Positions 1-10,153 of a stretch of 64,000 bases of DNA are shown in pieces. The stretch comes from Flaccisagitta enflata (Eukaryota > Chaetognatha > Sagittoidea > Aphragmophora), in contig OZ231126.1 of assembly GCA_965153355.1 (NCBI GenBank), forward strand, positions 109,554,001 through 109,618,000, written 5' to 3'. Positions within the stretch are counted from its first letter, which is position 1, and each line of letters opens with the position of its first letter. The notes under the pieces were generated by a model. The model was given only the letters and a program-made list of their open reading frames with translations. It did not search any database and had not been told where the DNA came from. Made by a program: the position numbers and the translations under genes.

Positions 1-47
1 ATGACTTAGATTGTTTTGCACATGTACACGATCACTCAAACTCCATT

Positions 48-244
<197 letters not shown>

Positions 245-370
245 CTTTCTCTTCCTCCTCCTTCCCTTCCATTTCTCTCCCTTCTTCTTCTCACTCTTGT
301 CTGTATGAAAAGTGGAACAATATCCCTCACTATACCCAAACTGAAATAAATGGAAGAGGGCCTTGTGAAC
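245..370 (-). repeat. Copy of the interspersed repeat that also splits the minor capsid gene
   Basis: The segment around 312-365 (GTGGAACAATATCC, then AGAGGGCCTTGT) matches, in reverse complement, the sequence at about 14010-14070 inside the insertion that interrupts the Polinton minor capsid gene. Both copies have a long CT/GA microsatellite and a pyrimidine/purine tract on the same side. This indicates one dispersed repeat family with at least two copies here. Confidence 0.7.
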
Positions 371-2185
371 CCTCACTGACTAGTTAATACGCGCACCACT
401 CCTAGTTTTCCGTGAAACGAAATCTGAAAAACACTCCTTCTAAATCTAACCCAAAAGTAAACCGCTTACCAAAAGAACTCAGGGCAATAATTGTTACCTT
501 TATTACCAAAATTCAACAAATCACCCGAGGGTAACATTGTGTTGGTTAGTTGGTCTGTTGGTTGGTTAATTAGTGAGTTCGTTTTTGGACAGTTAGTCGG
601 CTAGTTTTTTGGCTAGTTGGTAGGTTGGTTGGTTTATTGGTTGATTTGTTGAGTGGATGGTTACTTGGTTGAGTGGTGTAGACACAAAATATATTTTTTC
701 CGCGGTCTCAACATCTCGTTGGGTAGGGGGCAAAATTTAGTTTTCTTCGTCTCACTCCACTGGCACTGTTAGTCCGCCTGTCTGTCTCTCTGTTTGTCTC
801 TCTGTCCGTCTGTCCATCTGTCCATCTGTCTGTCTTTCTATTTCTCCGTCTGTTCGATTGTCGGCTATCTGTCTGTCTTTCTGTCTGTCTGTCTGTCTGT
901 CAGTTTTTTTACCTGTTTATCTGTTTATCTGTTTTTCTGTATCTGTTTCTGTTTTTTAAGCTGTAATCTGTCTGTTTGTCTCTGTGTCTGTCTGCCTATG
1001 ACATTGTCTGTTTGTAGTTTTGTAGTTCTATATCTATCTTAAGTAAAACTATCAGCCCCATAGCACAACCACTCAACAAGGCCCACCCTATCAACCATCA
1101 TCACCTCGAACACCAAATTAAGAACGTTGGTTATTTCTTAAGTCAATTAAAACTTTTTGCCATAAATTACCAAAAAATAAAGAGTAAGAAAGGATTGATA
1201 ACGTAGTTGAGGTGCAGAAGTTCAATTTGACCAATTAGTCAATTATGTAAATATATTACCAAGCCCTATCATTAAGACAAGTTTGGTTTCCCTCGTCGCC
1301 ACACAGTTTGTGGCTGCCTCTTCTCCCTCCTCCTTCTCCACCACCATCGACACCACCATTATCATCACAAGTGGTGGTCAACCACCACCACAACCACCAC
1401 CATCACCACCACCTCCACTGCCAACACCATGGGGGGGTGGTTAGGTGGTCGAAGGTGGTCGGTGGAGGTGAGTCCTGGTAGGTGGTGAATATGCAATTTT
1501 ATGTCAGTCCATTCGTAGAAATAGATTATCTCTTACGTCTTCTGGATCCAGAAACTCTTTGAGCGGATAAAACTTGGTGAATTACATTAGCAGGCATTGA
1601 ATGTTTTTCAGCCACTGTACTGGCGTTTGTTCAGTCAAGTTTTTTCATGGTTTGACTAGCACAAGTTTGGAAAGATGCATGACACAGAAACAAGCCTCAA
1701 TTGATTTCCCAATTTTCAAAAGTGACTAGCAAACTTGAAATTGCTCTTATTTCTAAACGCATTGAGCTACTGGGACGGGATTGGACTCAAATGGAAGATT
1801 TTTAGATGCTGGTTCCGGATCTCACCAATTTTCCCTACTTATCTTTTACCAAAGTGAGGTTATTCATGTTTATAGGTGAACGAAGAATTATGCTCTGGGT
1901 AGTAATTGTGTGAGTTTCATGTAGGATGAATTGTTGCACACGTCACAAAAACTCAAATTGGACTGTCAAAGGCAGCAGTGAACCGGCCACAGGTGGCAGT
2001 GGGACCACCCAAAAGTGGCACTGGCACTCAGTGGACAAAACGGTATTTGTGGACATAATCAATTTATTCACACGTCGTGTAGCGGTGGGAAAATGATAAA
2101 TGACAATCAAAAAGGACAGTAGCTCAAGATAATGATGTCAAGAATGACAGTGATTCAAGAATACATTAGATCGGAAATAGAGAGC
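371..2185. other. Gene-free stretch with low-complexity tracts
   Basis: No coding exon recognised. It holds a GTTG/GTTA-rich tract (541-670), CTGT-rich tracts (775-1000), and a CCACCA-rich tract followed by GGTGG-rich sequence (1321-1475) that could pair as an imperfect hairpin. Long reading frames here are repeat artefacts. Confidence 0.7.
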
Positions 2186-2189
2186 AGAG

Positions 2190-2229
2190 AGAGCAAGAGA
2201 GAGAAAGAAAGAAAGAAAGAAAGAAAGAG

Positions 2230-2266
<37 letters not shown>
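2190..2266. repeat. (AAAG)n microsatellite at the LINE 3' end
   Basis: GAAA/GAGA repeats lie directly beyond the 3' end of the minus-strand LINE. On the LINE strand the order is stop codon, 3' UTR, the terminal motif GACGAATTAAAAGAACATAT, then (CTTT)n. It is probably a tail microsatellite that grew at the insertion junction. Confidence 0.85.
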
Positions 2267-2267
<1 letters not shown>

Positions 2268-3930
2268 GAGTTAATATATGTTCTTTTAATTCGTCATCAA
2301 TAAAGAGACAGATACAAACGGGTCAACATACAGCTATAAACTACACACAAATTAAATACAGAAGAAAAAAAAAAAGCACAATGCGGAAACATTACGTGCG
2401 ATGTGACGTAAAACAAAAAATCAATAAATAAGTAAATGTAAAGAAGATTACTCTTGCTCTATGACCATTTTACGAGCGATCAATGCAATGGTAGGATTGT
2501 GATGAGTCATTAAAGACACGTTGAATTTACATTTCGCCTTCTGAAAAATTTCTACAAGTGACTTGTACCCAAAAGACTCACGCAAAGATCGAACGCTCTC
2601 CCAACGATTGTAACCAAAAATGAATCGAAGGGCATCGTTTAACGCAGTCGAACAATCCTGCATTTGGCGTGCAGGGAATTCCTTAACCGCAGATGCGTAT
2701 GAAAGTATGGGAGTGCAACATGTATAAAGTAGATGCAGCATAACCTCTTCACTCGGTTTGCTTGCTGCTCTGAGAATGGCATTTGACGCACGGTAGAACT
2801 TTGTCAGATCGTTTGTAGATGAGAATGAGAAACCTTTTTTGCTGGTGACGGTTGTCCCCAGATAGGTGACTGAATCAACATATTCCACTTCACGCTCATT
2901 CAAGAGAATGGGACTCAGATTTCCGTGATCAACATTGTTTTTAGAGAAGACCATGATTTTCGATTTTTTGGCATTAAACGTTAAGCCAAAATCTTTACAA
3001 TAAGCTGCACATGTCTGTATCATTCTACTTAAAGCGCTTCTTGTCGGCGCTAACAAGCATATGTCGTCAGCAAAGAGAATAATGGCAAGAAATATCCCGA
3101 ACATGTGGCAGCCGATTTGTAAGTCTCGAAGCAAGGCGCAAATGTCATTGATGTAAGTGCCAAAGAATTCAGGAGAGTTTATCCCACCTTGCTTTATGCC
3201 AAGCGGGACTTTAAAGCTTCTGCTCTGTTCATTTTGCCATTTGACATTACATGTCATATTCATGTACCAGTAGATAAGACACAATAGTATACAAAGTGGC
3301 ACTTTTCTTTCAATCAATTTAGTAAATAAGCCAAAATGGGAGATGCGATCAAACGCTTTTGTACAGTCCAAAAACGCCACGTAGACACTTGAGCCTTTTT
3401 CATTAAAATGATTTATTGTGTTCTTGAGAGCATAAAGTGCATGATTTGTGCTGGTTCTACTTTTGAACCCAAACTGCAAATGGTCCGTGCCCAAGAGATG
3501 TGAAGTCTTTATTTGAATCGCGAATTCAAAGAGCTTTGCAGGCAGACAACTAAGGGTTATGCCTCGGTAATTTGCCGGATCGGATAAGTCGCCCTGCGAA
3601 TCTTTTACTATGGGTGTAATGGTTCCCTTCACAAAGTCGGTAGGAACGTAGCCATGTTGGATTAGGCCATTGAACAGAAGATGGAAGTGACACATAAGCG
3701 TTGGACTGCCGTGTAAGACATGCTCTGGCTTGCACATACCAGATGTCGACTTCCCGAGTTGAATTTTGGAAGCAATTTCGGTCATCTCTGACCAAGTAAG
3801 AAAATATGGAGATATGTCGTCTGTGATATGATTAGAGAAATAATTGGCATATGACAGATCAAATTTTTCTTTTAATGCAATATGTTCCGGGGTCTCATGA
3901 TTGCCATAGACGGATTCAAAATAATTGCAT
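2266..3930 (-). mobile_element. 5'-truncated non-LTR retrotransposon (LINE) copy
   Basis: A minus-strand LINE keeping only the end of ORF2 and its 3' UTR. It is the same family as the element at 34140-39045: the encoded reverse transcriptases align along their length, and both copies end in GACGAATTAAAGAACATAT (one extra A here). Similarity to the longer copy starts near 3930, at the residues just before 'TPEHIALK', so the endonuclease and ORF1 are missing. 5' truncation is the usual outcome of target-primed reverse transcription. The open frame continues upstream to 4289, but that part is unrelated flank. Confidence 0.9.
2448..3930 (-). pseudogene. LINE ORF2 fragment: reverse transcriptase
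   Basis: About 490 residues of LINE reverse transcriptase with no internal stop. Visible motifs are 'SDPANYRGITL' (RT motif 1-2 region), 'FLDCTKAFDRISH' (motif A, first catalytic Asp), 'GIKQGGINSPEFF' (motif B), 'LFADDICLLAP' (motif C, catalytic Asp pair) and a thumb/C-terminal region ending 'VIEQE'. The APE endonuclease present in the second copy is absent because of 5' truncation, so it cannot act alone. The RT frame is open here but broken in the longer copy, which allows the two copies to be compared for the ancestral frame. The upstream part of the open frame, to 4289, is flanking sequence. Confidence 0.9.
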
Positions 3931-4299
3931 GTGTATATGTCGCAGTCGTGCATCCGGTGCGGTTTCCAAATGTTCAATTTAAGGAGTTTTAGGAAATGGA
4001 TGGAAATGACACTTTTGTGGTGTTTCGATTTCAACCCGCTGAAAAATTGCACAAATTGCTGAGATATCTTTTGCTTATGACAAATTGCATGTTCAAGATT
4101 TATGTCAGTAGAATGAGAGATCTCAACGCGTTGAAATGTGCCAGAAAAAGAGATCTCAATGCGTTGAGATATGCCAAACTGCTGACATACATACATTAGT
4201 AATCTTTGATTGTAACTTTTGTAAGATATTTTGTGTATACTAAATGGCATAGGCCTGTCCAACCCTACACTAATGAGGTATGCAGTCAAGTTGATAGTT

Positions 4300-5675
4300 A
4301 TGTCAGGTAAGCTTTATGTTTGTCAGTGGTGAAGGATAGTTGTGAGCAATCCAGAGTAGACACCATTGAAAGCTTACTTGGCTTTCATTTTTTATATATT
4401 GGAGAATTCTGACCTCCTTTTATAAGGGCAATATTGTTTCAACTTTCATATCTACAAATACTGTTATGTCCGTAGTCTGCTCAGCAGACTCTGCTGGGAC
4501 CACCCACAAGCGGCAGTAGGACTACCCACAAGCAGCAGTGAAGCCCACAGACGGCCATTATTTACCACACAGATTTGTCTGATTTATATTAAAAAATTTC
4601 AATGAATGATTGCATTTCTATTTTTTGCCTAATCAAATTTTCATGAACCATGTCATGGCAAACGCCATTAGTTACTGCTTCTGCCCACCCGCACGCAACT
4701 TGGGTAGCTATGTACCCGGCCTTGTATCAAAACTGGTGACTCTGTTTTACTGGTGTGAAAGATGCATCAAATGAACAAATGAACGAATGAACAAATGAAC
4801 AAATGAACAAATGAACAAATGAACAAATGAACAAATAAACAAATGAACAAATGAACAAATGAGCAGATCAGCAAATAAACATAGGAACAAATGAACAAAT
4901 GAAAAAATAAACAAATGAACAAAGCTGAAGACGTCATATATTGGTCACATTTGAATTTGCATTGACCGGTGTCTTCAAATTGGGAAATTATCTACTAACA
5001 AGGGACAAAATGCATGTACTTTCCATGTCAGAAAGGCTGAAGACACAGACACACTCTATCTGGGAAAAAAAGTTTGAAAGCACTTATGGGAATTTATGGT
5101 CCATTGCTGAAAAAAACTGAAAAAATCCATTTCACTGAGAGTGATAATTAGTATTTTGATTATTGCTTTTGTCAAAAATTCCAGATATGCTTAGTTTTTT
5201 TACTCAAGCCAGGCATGATTAGGTTTCATTATCTTCCAGAAAAAAATTCCCTAGCTTTATTCATTTAGGAGCATCAGTCTGCTAAATCAGACGCTGCTTC
5301 TCAGAAGTAGGTATATACATCTCTTTCCTAAAAGTACAGTTCATATAGTACATCAAAATAACTCAATATTTCCAGGCGTGTATATAGTTGAGAATTACCC
5401 CCCCCCCGTAGGGGAAAGGGTTTGGAGAATTTGGAGAAAGGGGAAAAAATTAAAAGCTTGAAAAAAAAAAATTTGAAGATGTTACACTTTTGGTTGTACC
5501 AAAAAAGGTAAAATTTTATAACTACAACACAGTTTTACACTATTCTAACCTATGATATACTGTTTTATTGCTTTATGGGGAAGAAAATCATAGATTTTGT
5601 ATTGCAAATAAAATCAAAGACAGGGGGTGGGGGATAAAATCTTAAGCCGCTCAATTATATAAACCCCTTCTTTAG
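4300..5675. other. Intergenic or intronic sequence, no gene seen
   Basis: AT-rich sequence without recognisable exons apart from a tandem repeat (listed separately). If the sirtuin exon at 5676 belongs to a live gene, this would be intron; no upstream sirtuin exon carrying the NAD-binding 'GAGxS' motif was found. Confidence 0.5.
4766..4925. repeat. 8-bp tandem repeat (GAACAAAT)n
   Basis: Roughly 20 imperfect copies of GAACAAAT, with variants such as GAGCAGAT and AAACATAG towards the 3' side. Confidence 0.95.
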
Positions 5676-5817
5676 AACTTTCACTCAAAATGTGGATGCG
5701 TTGGATTTGATGACGGGACGGGATGCAGAAAAAGTGGTTGAAGCTCACGGAACGTTGAGAGGTGCCCATTGCCTCGGTTGTCACAAGCACTTCTCAAGAG
5801 ACTGGTTCCTCAATAAG
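5676..5817 (+). CDS. Single internal exon of a sirtuin (Sir2-family NAD-dependent deacylase)
   Basis: A 142-nt exon between an acceptor (CCCCTTCTTTAG, ending 5675) and a donor (AAG|GTAAGG, from 5818). It encodes 'TFTQNVDALD', then 'VVEAHGTLRGAHC', then 'CLGCHKHF'. The TQNxD and EAHG motifs are signatures of the Sir2 catalytic core: they contact NAD and include the catalytic His (in EAHG). The Cys pair that follows fits the start of the structural zinc module. Sirtuins remove acyl groups from lysines using NAD. It resembles SIRT2/SIRT1-type enzymes, but the subtype cannot be set from one exon. No neighbouring exon was found, and partial copies of its 3' half and downstream intron lie at 5941-6012, 6535-6645 and 7255-7400, so this may be a fragment rather than part of a working gene. 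Confidence 0.75.
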
Positions 5818-5940
5818 GTAAGGCCATGATGCTTCTGTTATATCGTGTGTCTCTTGGTCTTAATCTCACTACTGTTCATTTCTTTCATTGATATCGATAT
5901 CTATCATATCTGTTTTCATATGGAACATTAATAATAAGGG

Positions 5941-6012
5941 CCCATTGCCTCGGTTGTCACAAGCACTTCTCAAGAGACTGGTTTTTCAACAAGGAAAGCC
6001 CGTGATGCTTTT
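5941..6012 (+). pseudogene. Partial duplicate of the sirtuin exon
   Basis: Repeats the last ~60 nt of the sirtuin exon (GCCCATTGCCTCGGTTGTCA onward) with a few changes. It lacks the donor-like GGTAAGG, reading AAGGAAAGCC instead. It ends where the fold-back element at 6015 begins, suggesting local duplication followed or accompanied by transposon insertion. Confidence 0.7.
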
Positions 6013-6014
6013 TT

Positions 6015-6453
6015 GGGCAGCGGCCCTAAAGGGCCGATGTCCTGTAAAACCCAGGGGGGGGGGAATTTTGAGACGTCTGTCTGTCCGTTGGTCCTTCCTT
6101 CCGCCCCCCCATTGACCATCAAGGCCTCAAATTAGCCCTCCCAGGCCTCAATTTAGCCCTCCAGGCTTCAAATCAGCCCTCTTGGCTTCAAATCAGCCCC
6201 CCCCCATGCCTCAAAACTGCCCTGCAGACCTCAAATCTGCCCTCCAGACCTTCAATCAGCCCTCCAAGCATAAAACCAGCCCTCCAAACCTCAAATCTGC
6301 TCTCCAAGCCTTGATTATGCCCTCTAGCCCTCAAATATGCCTTCAGTGGCCTAAATCAGCCCTCTAGAACCCCCTCAGGACAGATGGATGGACGGACATC
6401 TTGATATTTCCCCCTGTGTTCTACAGGACATTGGCCCTTTGGAGCCGCTGCCC
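6015..6453. mobile_element. Fold-back element with inverted GGGCAGCGGCCC ends and a minisatellite core
   Basis: The left end GGGCAGCGGCCCTAAAGGGC and right end CCCTTTGGAGCCGCTGCCC are imperfect inverted repeats. The core (6120-6370) is a degenerate ~20-bp repeat around 'CCTCAAATCAGCCCTCC'. Related copies with the same ends but different cores lie at 33350-33769 and 39967-40675, and a left end alone at 39842. No transposase is encoded. Confidence 0.75.
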
Positions 6454-6534
6454 TGCTCTCACTCCACATCTTCACTGGATCACTCCCAGCAGGGCATTGG
6501 GTACCGCTGACCATGTGCGATCCTTGGATGACTA

Positions 6535-6645
6535 CTTTGTATTGTATGTCTCTCGGTCTTAATCTCACTTCCGTTTATTTTTTTCATTGATATCAATATC
6601 AATATCTATTATATCTATTTACATATGGAACATTGGTAAGAGACT
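6535..6645 (+). repeat. Second copy of the sirtuin downstream-intron sequence
   Basis: GTCTCTCGGTCTTAATCTCA and the following CATTGATATCAATATC repeat the sequence just downstream of the sirtuin exon (5845-5930). A third version is at 7255-7400, where AAGAGACTAGTTCTTCAATA also recalls the exon's 3' end. Confidence 0.65.
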
Positions 6646-7254
6646 AGTAACAGTAGCGACAGAAAAATTTGATACAGAACTTTTTGACACTATCTATTGA
6701 TTTATTGACAACTTTGGTTATTATTCAATATCAAACAATACATCATTACATCATTACATCATTACATCATTATCAAAAGTTCTTCAAAAGCTGACTTTAT
6801 GCGAGTTGGTCAGTCCTTTGGTTTGTGGTGGTTATAATTTTTCTACTCAGGATTTGAAATTATATAAAAGAACTTTGCATCTGTTTTTTACTACTCCGGC
6901 TTAAATTACCTCAGAAAAATCAAAAAGGCCAAAATTCTCAAATACTTTAGATCAGCAGGCAAAATGATGGACCAACTAGTAGCCTGACACAGCAGCACAA
7001 AGAGCCATGGAGCAAAAATCAAGTATTGAAAGATTTACATATGAAATTCTCCTAAAATGATCGTCATTTGACCATCATGTTTAAAATCAATACTAAGCCT
7101 AAACCGTAAGAGCAAAATACCTCCACAAGGTCAGCTTTTGAAGCACTTTAAAAAAAGAGTTTTCAAAAAAAATTCAATGCGGGGTTGAAAAATACTTCCG
7201 ACTAGCCATATATCCGTGCAAGATGGAGATCAACTTTGTATCAAATTTTCTGTT

Positions 7255-7400
7255 GCTACTGTTAAGAGACTAGTTCTTCAATAAGTTAAGGCCATGATGC
7301 TTCTGTTATATCATATGCCACTCGGTCTTAATCTCACTTTCGTTCACTTCTTTCATATTAATATCTTTACTTCATATGCGGTAGTTTACTTCGTCAGCAT
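7255..7400 (+). pseudogene. Third partial copy of sirtuin exon end and intron
   Basis: The stretch AAGAGACTAGTTCTTCAATA followed by GGCCATGATGCTTCTGTTAT parallels the 3' end of the sirtuin exon and its following intron at 5797-5845. The donor is changed (AAGTTAAGG instead of AAGGTAAGG). It reads as a decayed duplicate. Confidence 0.6.
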
Positions 7401-7597
7401 GTTATTGCGACAGATACAGTACGATGGGAGCAATAAGAGCAGTAGAAAGAGGGCCCTCTATATTCTCACTGTTTAAAGGAAGAACCTAAAGCTTTGGTTT
7501 TTCTGAAAGCTGATGGTCCAAGGTATTGAGTGAACACAAAATTCCAAACCAAGTGATTCATAACAAAACCGCCAATTGATATCTTTAAATTGCATGT

Positions 7598-7690
7598 GGC
7601 GTGATAGCTCTATTGATAGAGTGATGAACTTGATAAAGATAATTTCTCACTCTTCCGTGTCACAGGTTCAAATCCCGAGTGGTGCTGCAC
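7598..7690 (+). repeat. tRNA-derived SINE head (RNA polymerase III boxes A and B)
   Basis: Contains a box A-like segment (TAGCTCTATTGATAGAGTG, from about 7605) and a near-consensus box B (GGTTCAAATCCC, 7665-7676), about 60 bp apart, as in tRNA genes and tRNA-derived SINEs. The middle does not fold into a proper anticodon arm, so this is a SINE head rather than a tRNA. It runs directly into the palindromic AGTCGC element at 7696. Confidence 0.6.
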
Positions 7691-7695
7691 TTTTT

Positions 7696-8033
7696 AGTCG
7701 CGTGCACGCGACTCTACGTCCGTCCGTCCGTCCGTCCGTCCGTCCGTCCGTCCGTCGGTCCGTCACACTTTACTTTTTTGTACTATAACGACAACTCTTA
7801 GGTCATTTTAAGTCATTTTAGGTCATTTATAGTTATTCTAAGTCATTTTGAGTCATTCTAAGTCATTCTAAGTCATTTTAAGTTATTCTAAGTTATTTTT
7901 GGTCATTAGGTTTTTTAGTCATTTTAAGTCCTTTTTGGTCATTTTAGGTCATTCTTAGTCATTGAAAGTCATTCTAAGTAATTCTAAGTCATTCTAAGTC
8001 ATTCTTAGTCTGTAAGTCTCGCACGCGACTTAT
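7696..8033 (+). repeat. AGTCGC palindromic element with CCGT array and 10-bp minisatellite
   Basis: Order: palindrome AGTCGCGTGCACGCGACT, (CCGT)n array, GTCACACTTTACTTTTT, then a ~10-bp minisatellite (AGTCATTYTA variants, 7800-8010), and a closing CGCACGCGACTTA. The same order (palindrome, short GGTC/CCGT array, GTCAC, ~10-bp repeats) recurs at 41224-41640. Inverted copies lie inside the Polinton at about 25405-25475, 27005-27130, 27575-27745, 28965-29032 and 29945-30162. Confidence 0.75.
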
Positions 8034-8174
8034 AGGTGTTGGCCTTGTTCTTATTGCAGTTGATTCTGAAGATAAAGTAACTTCGAAATAGGCCTCCCCT
8101 GCCCCAAAATCATTTTCTCAAACCCTAAAATGGTGTGAATTCCCCCAGGCCTTAAAGACCTCGAATCAGGTATC

Positions 8175-8180
8175 TTAGAC
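8175..8180. repeat. Left target-site duplication TTAGAC of the Polinton
   Basis: TTAGAC directly precedes the left inverted repeat and recurs exactly at 31501-31506 after the right one. A 6-bp duplication is the known Polinton/Maverick integration signature. Confidence 0.95.
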
Positions 8181-8425
8181 AGAGATAGGAAATGGTTCAT
8201 CCTGAAACAGTTGACCCCGTGACCTAATTAGGTCATTGATTAATTGATTAATGACCTCATTAATGACTGTGCTAATTGCCCTGCTAATTGCCCTGTTAAT
8301 TGCCCTTAATAGCCTGTTAATTGTCCGTAATAGCCTGTTAATTGCCTATGACCTATTTACTGTGGCCTTATTCCTGTGACCTGTGTGACCTAATTGCGTA
8401 ATGTAGGCTAATGGTTGGCTAATTG
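8181..8425 (+). repeat. Left terminal inverted repeat of the Polinton (245 bp)
   Basis: Begins AGAGATAGGAAATGG and matches the reverse complement of 31256-31500 over 245 bp; no mismatch was found reading by eye. It starts with AG, as is usual for Polintons. Inside are short direct repeats of TTAATTGCCC and TAATAGCCTG types and a self-complementary AT-rich patch (TTAATTGATTAATGA). Confidence 0.97.
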
Positions 8426-8681
8426 TTGGCTTATTGTTGGCTAATTGTTAGCAGTGAAGGAATGCCCAGGCAATGCAATGGTACATTCCATTGACTGGGT
8501 ATTCCCACTGCGTTTTGGTAGAGGGAAGAGGCTGAGGTGATGAGAAGGAGAGGGGAAGAAGAGGAGGTGAAAGTTGAAGGTAAGGGTGGGATGGAGGAGG
8601 GTGAGAATGGTAGATGAAGAGCAAATTTTTGAGAGTTATAAAGAAGAGAGTTTATGTTGTGAAAGTTTATTCATCAACAAG
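8426..8681 (+). other. Subterminal leader between the left TIR and the first gene
   Basis: Contains short GTTGGCTAATT repeats (8415-8450), an imperfect GCAATGCAATGG / CCATTGACTGGG area, and a purine-rich tract (8525-8600). No clear TATA box was seen. An in-frame open region reaches back to 8574 but lacks a well-placed start before 8607. Confidence 0.4.
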
Positions 8682-9236
8682 ATGGGTAATACCAAGTTTT
8701 CGTTATCAGATAAATTAAAATTGGAGTTGAAGCCATCTCCTGAAAAAGCAGTTGAAAGCATTCATTTGGTGAAGAAAACCTCAGATGGGAATGTCAATAT
8801 TGGAGTGTTTGCTTTGGAGGATTGGTACAAAGTGATGCGACAGATGCCAGAGTTATTGGAGGCTACTCAAAAGTATAAAGATGAAGGAGATGTGGATTTT
8901 TGGACAGAAGATGATCCTGAAATGGACATGGAAAATGTGTTTGATACAACAGCTGAGAAATGGAAAGAAGTGCTTCTCATGTTTCAGCGTTTTCCAATGA
9001 GACGTTCTGCTTTGAAACCCATTCTATTCAAATCTTCTGATGCTACACATGTCCGCTTAGCGCTCCGTCCTTTGAAAGAAAGCAAGCAGATTATTCCAAG
9101 CATATATGGAGGCATCAATTTGTCTGTTGAAGAACTACAGCTTTTGAAAAAGTTTGAGGACAAGGTTGCTTCCATGATTTCTCTGTTAATTCAAGAGAAA
9201 GAAAGAGAAGACATTAGAAAGCAAGAAAGAAAGTGA
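8682..9236 (+). CDS. PC4-like (putative ssDNA-binding) protein 1
   Basis: 184 residues from the ATG at 8682, chosen because AACAAGATGG is a good initiation context; an in-frame ATG at 8607 would add 25 residues. Two segments resemble its partner at 17582-18172: an N-terminal 'VFALEDWYKVMRQMP' matching 'LTVEEWKSLACNLP', and a C-terminal 'GGINLSVEELQLLKKFED' matching 'GGVNLSYEELTALHLCMD'. The pattern of a beta-rich region followed by 'G(I/V)xLSxEEhxxL' is typical of the PC4/Sub1 coactivator fold, which binds single-stranded DNA. A role in replication or late transcription is inference. The charged C-terminus (KEREDIRKQERK) is probably disordered. First gene of the plus-strand block; the next starts 56 bp downstream. 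Confidence 0.55.
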   Translation: MGNTKFSLSDKLKLELKPSPEKAVESIHLVKKTSDGNVNIGVFALEDWYKVMRQMPELLEATQKYKDEGDVDFWTEDDPEMDMENVFDTTAEKWKEVLLMFQRFPMRRSALKPILFKSSDATHVRLALRPLKESKQIIPSIYGGINLSVEELQLLKKFEDKVASMISLLIQEKEREDIRKQERK

Positions 9237-9291
9237 CGTTTTTGGACATTTTCATCTACTACCTTTTTATTAATCAAGAGCCCTGAGGAAA

Positions 9292-9519
9292 ATGGATGAA
9301 GGACCAGATCAAAAGTATTTAAATGGCATTCGTCACAGAAGCACTCAAACTGATGCAGATGAACTTTATCAATATGCAGAGACCATTGTTCAGAAATTTG
9401 ACATTATAGAGGCACATTGGAAGCGTATTGAAAAACGACAAGTTTTGTACATAGGATTGGCAAGCACTCTCGGTTTTGCATTCGGCCTTTACATCAAAGG
9501 AAATGTCTGTCAGTTATGA
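9292..9519 (+). CDS. Small single-pass membrane protein
   Basis: 75 residues from an ATG in good context (GGAAAATGG). The N-terminal two thirds are charged and likely helical (around 'DELYQYAETIVQKFD'). Residues ~52-70 ('VLYIGLASTLGFAFGLYI') form one hydrophobic membrane segment near the C-terminus, giving a tail-anchored layout. There is no signal peptide. It overlaps the start of the ATPase gene by 17 bp in another frame. Position next to the ATPase in a compact virion-gene block suggests a minor virion or membrane role, but no family was recognised. Confidence 0.6.
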   Translation: MDEGPDQKYLNGIRHRSTQTDADELYQYAETIVQKFDIIEAHWKRIEKRQVLYIGLASTLGFAFGLYIKGNVCQL

Positions 9520-10153
9520 CATCCGTTTTCTTGGGCCGTTTACAATGCAAATTGTTGGAGGAACGTCCAGCGGCAAAAGTTTTTTTACAAGACGGCTTTT
9601 GGAGAATGCAAATGTTATGATTCATCCTCCTCCAGATCGTCTGCTGTACTGCTACGGAGAATGGCAGCCAATGTTTCAAGAAATGAAAGGAGTGGAGTTT
9701 GTTCGCGGTTTAACGGAGGAATTGGTGAAGCGGGAAAATTTGAAAGGACATACATGCCTTGTGATAGATGACCTGAGTGATGAAGTGGATGAAAAGTTGA
9801 TTGGAGCCCTTTTCACAAAAATTTCGCATCATCGAAATGTGTCGGTAATCTTTTTACTAAACAATTTGTATTACCGCGGATTAAAGAATATGCGCGATAT
9901 CTCCCTTAATACACATTACCTGTTAATCTTCAAGTCTCCGCGTGATCAAAGCAGCATTGCAACAATTGCCCGTCAACTTCTCGGCCAAGACTATAAATTG
10001 ATGCTCGACGCTTACCGAGATGCAACATCTGAAAAATTTGGATACCTCTTAGTGGATTCCAAAGCTAGCACTCCTGAAGCTATCCGTTTTCGAACAAAAA
10101 TATTCCCTGGAGAAAGAACTGTTTGCTACGTTAAAAAAAATGGCAAAAAATAA
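9503..10153 (+). CDS. FtsK/HerA-type genome-packaging ATPase
   Basis: 216 residues from the ATG at 9503 (the frame is open upstream to 9476 but only through a TTG). Walker A is 'GGTSSGKS' at residues 19-26; Walker B is 'CLVIDD' at 85-90, followed by a 'FLLNNLYYRG' strand typical of the A32-like branch, with an Asn sensor-like residue. The size fits Polinton ATPases. The enzyme is expected to pump element DNA into preformed capsids using ATP. It overlaps the upstream membrane protein by 17 bp and the downstream basic protein by 14 bp. No frame defects; all visible catalytic motifs are present. Confidence 0.9.
   Translation: MSVSYDIRFLGPFTMQIVGGTSSGKSFFTRRLLENANVMIHPPPDRLLYCYGEWQPMFQEMKGVEFVRGLTEELVKRENLKGHTCLVIDDLSDEVDEKLIGALFTKISHHRNVSVIFLLNNLYYRGLKNMRDISLNTHYLLIFKSPRDQSSIATIARQLLGQDYKLMLDAYRDATSEKFGYLLVDSKASTPEAIRFRTKIFPGERTVCYVKKNGKK

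Noticed and set aside
7598-7690. A functional tRNA gene
   Set aside because: Box A and B are present but the acceptor and anticodon stems do not pair; it is better explained as a SINE head.
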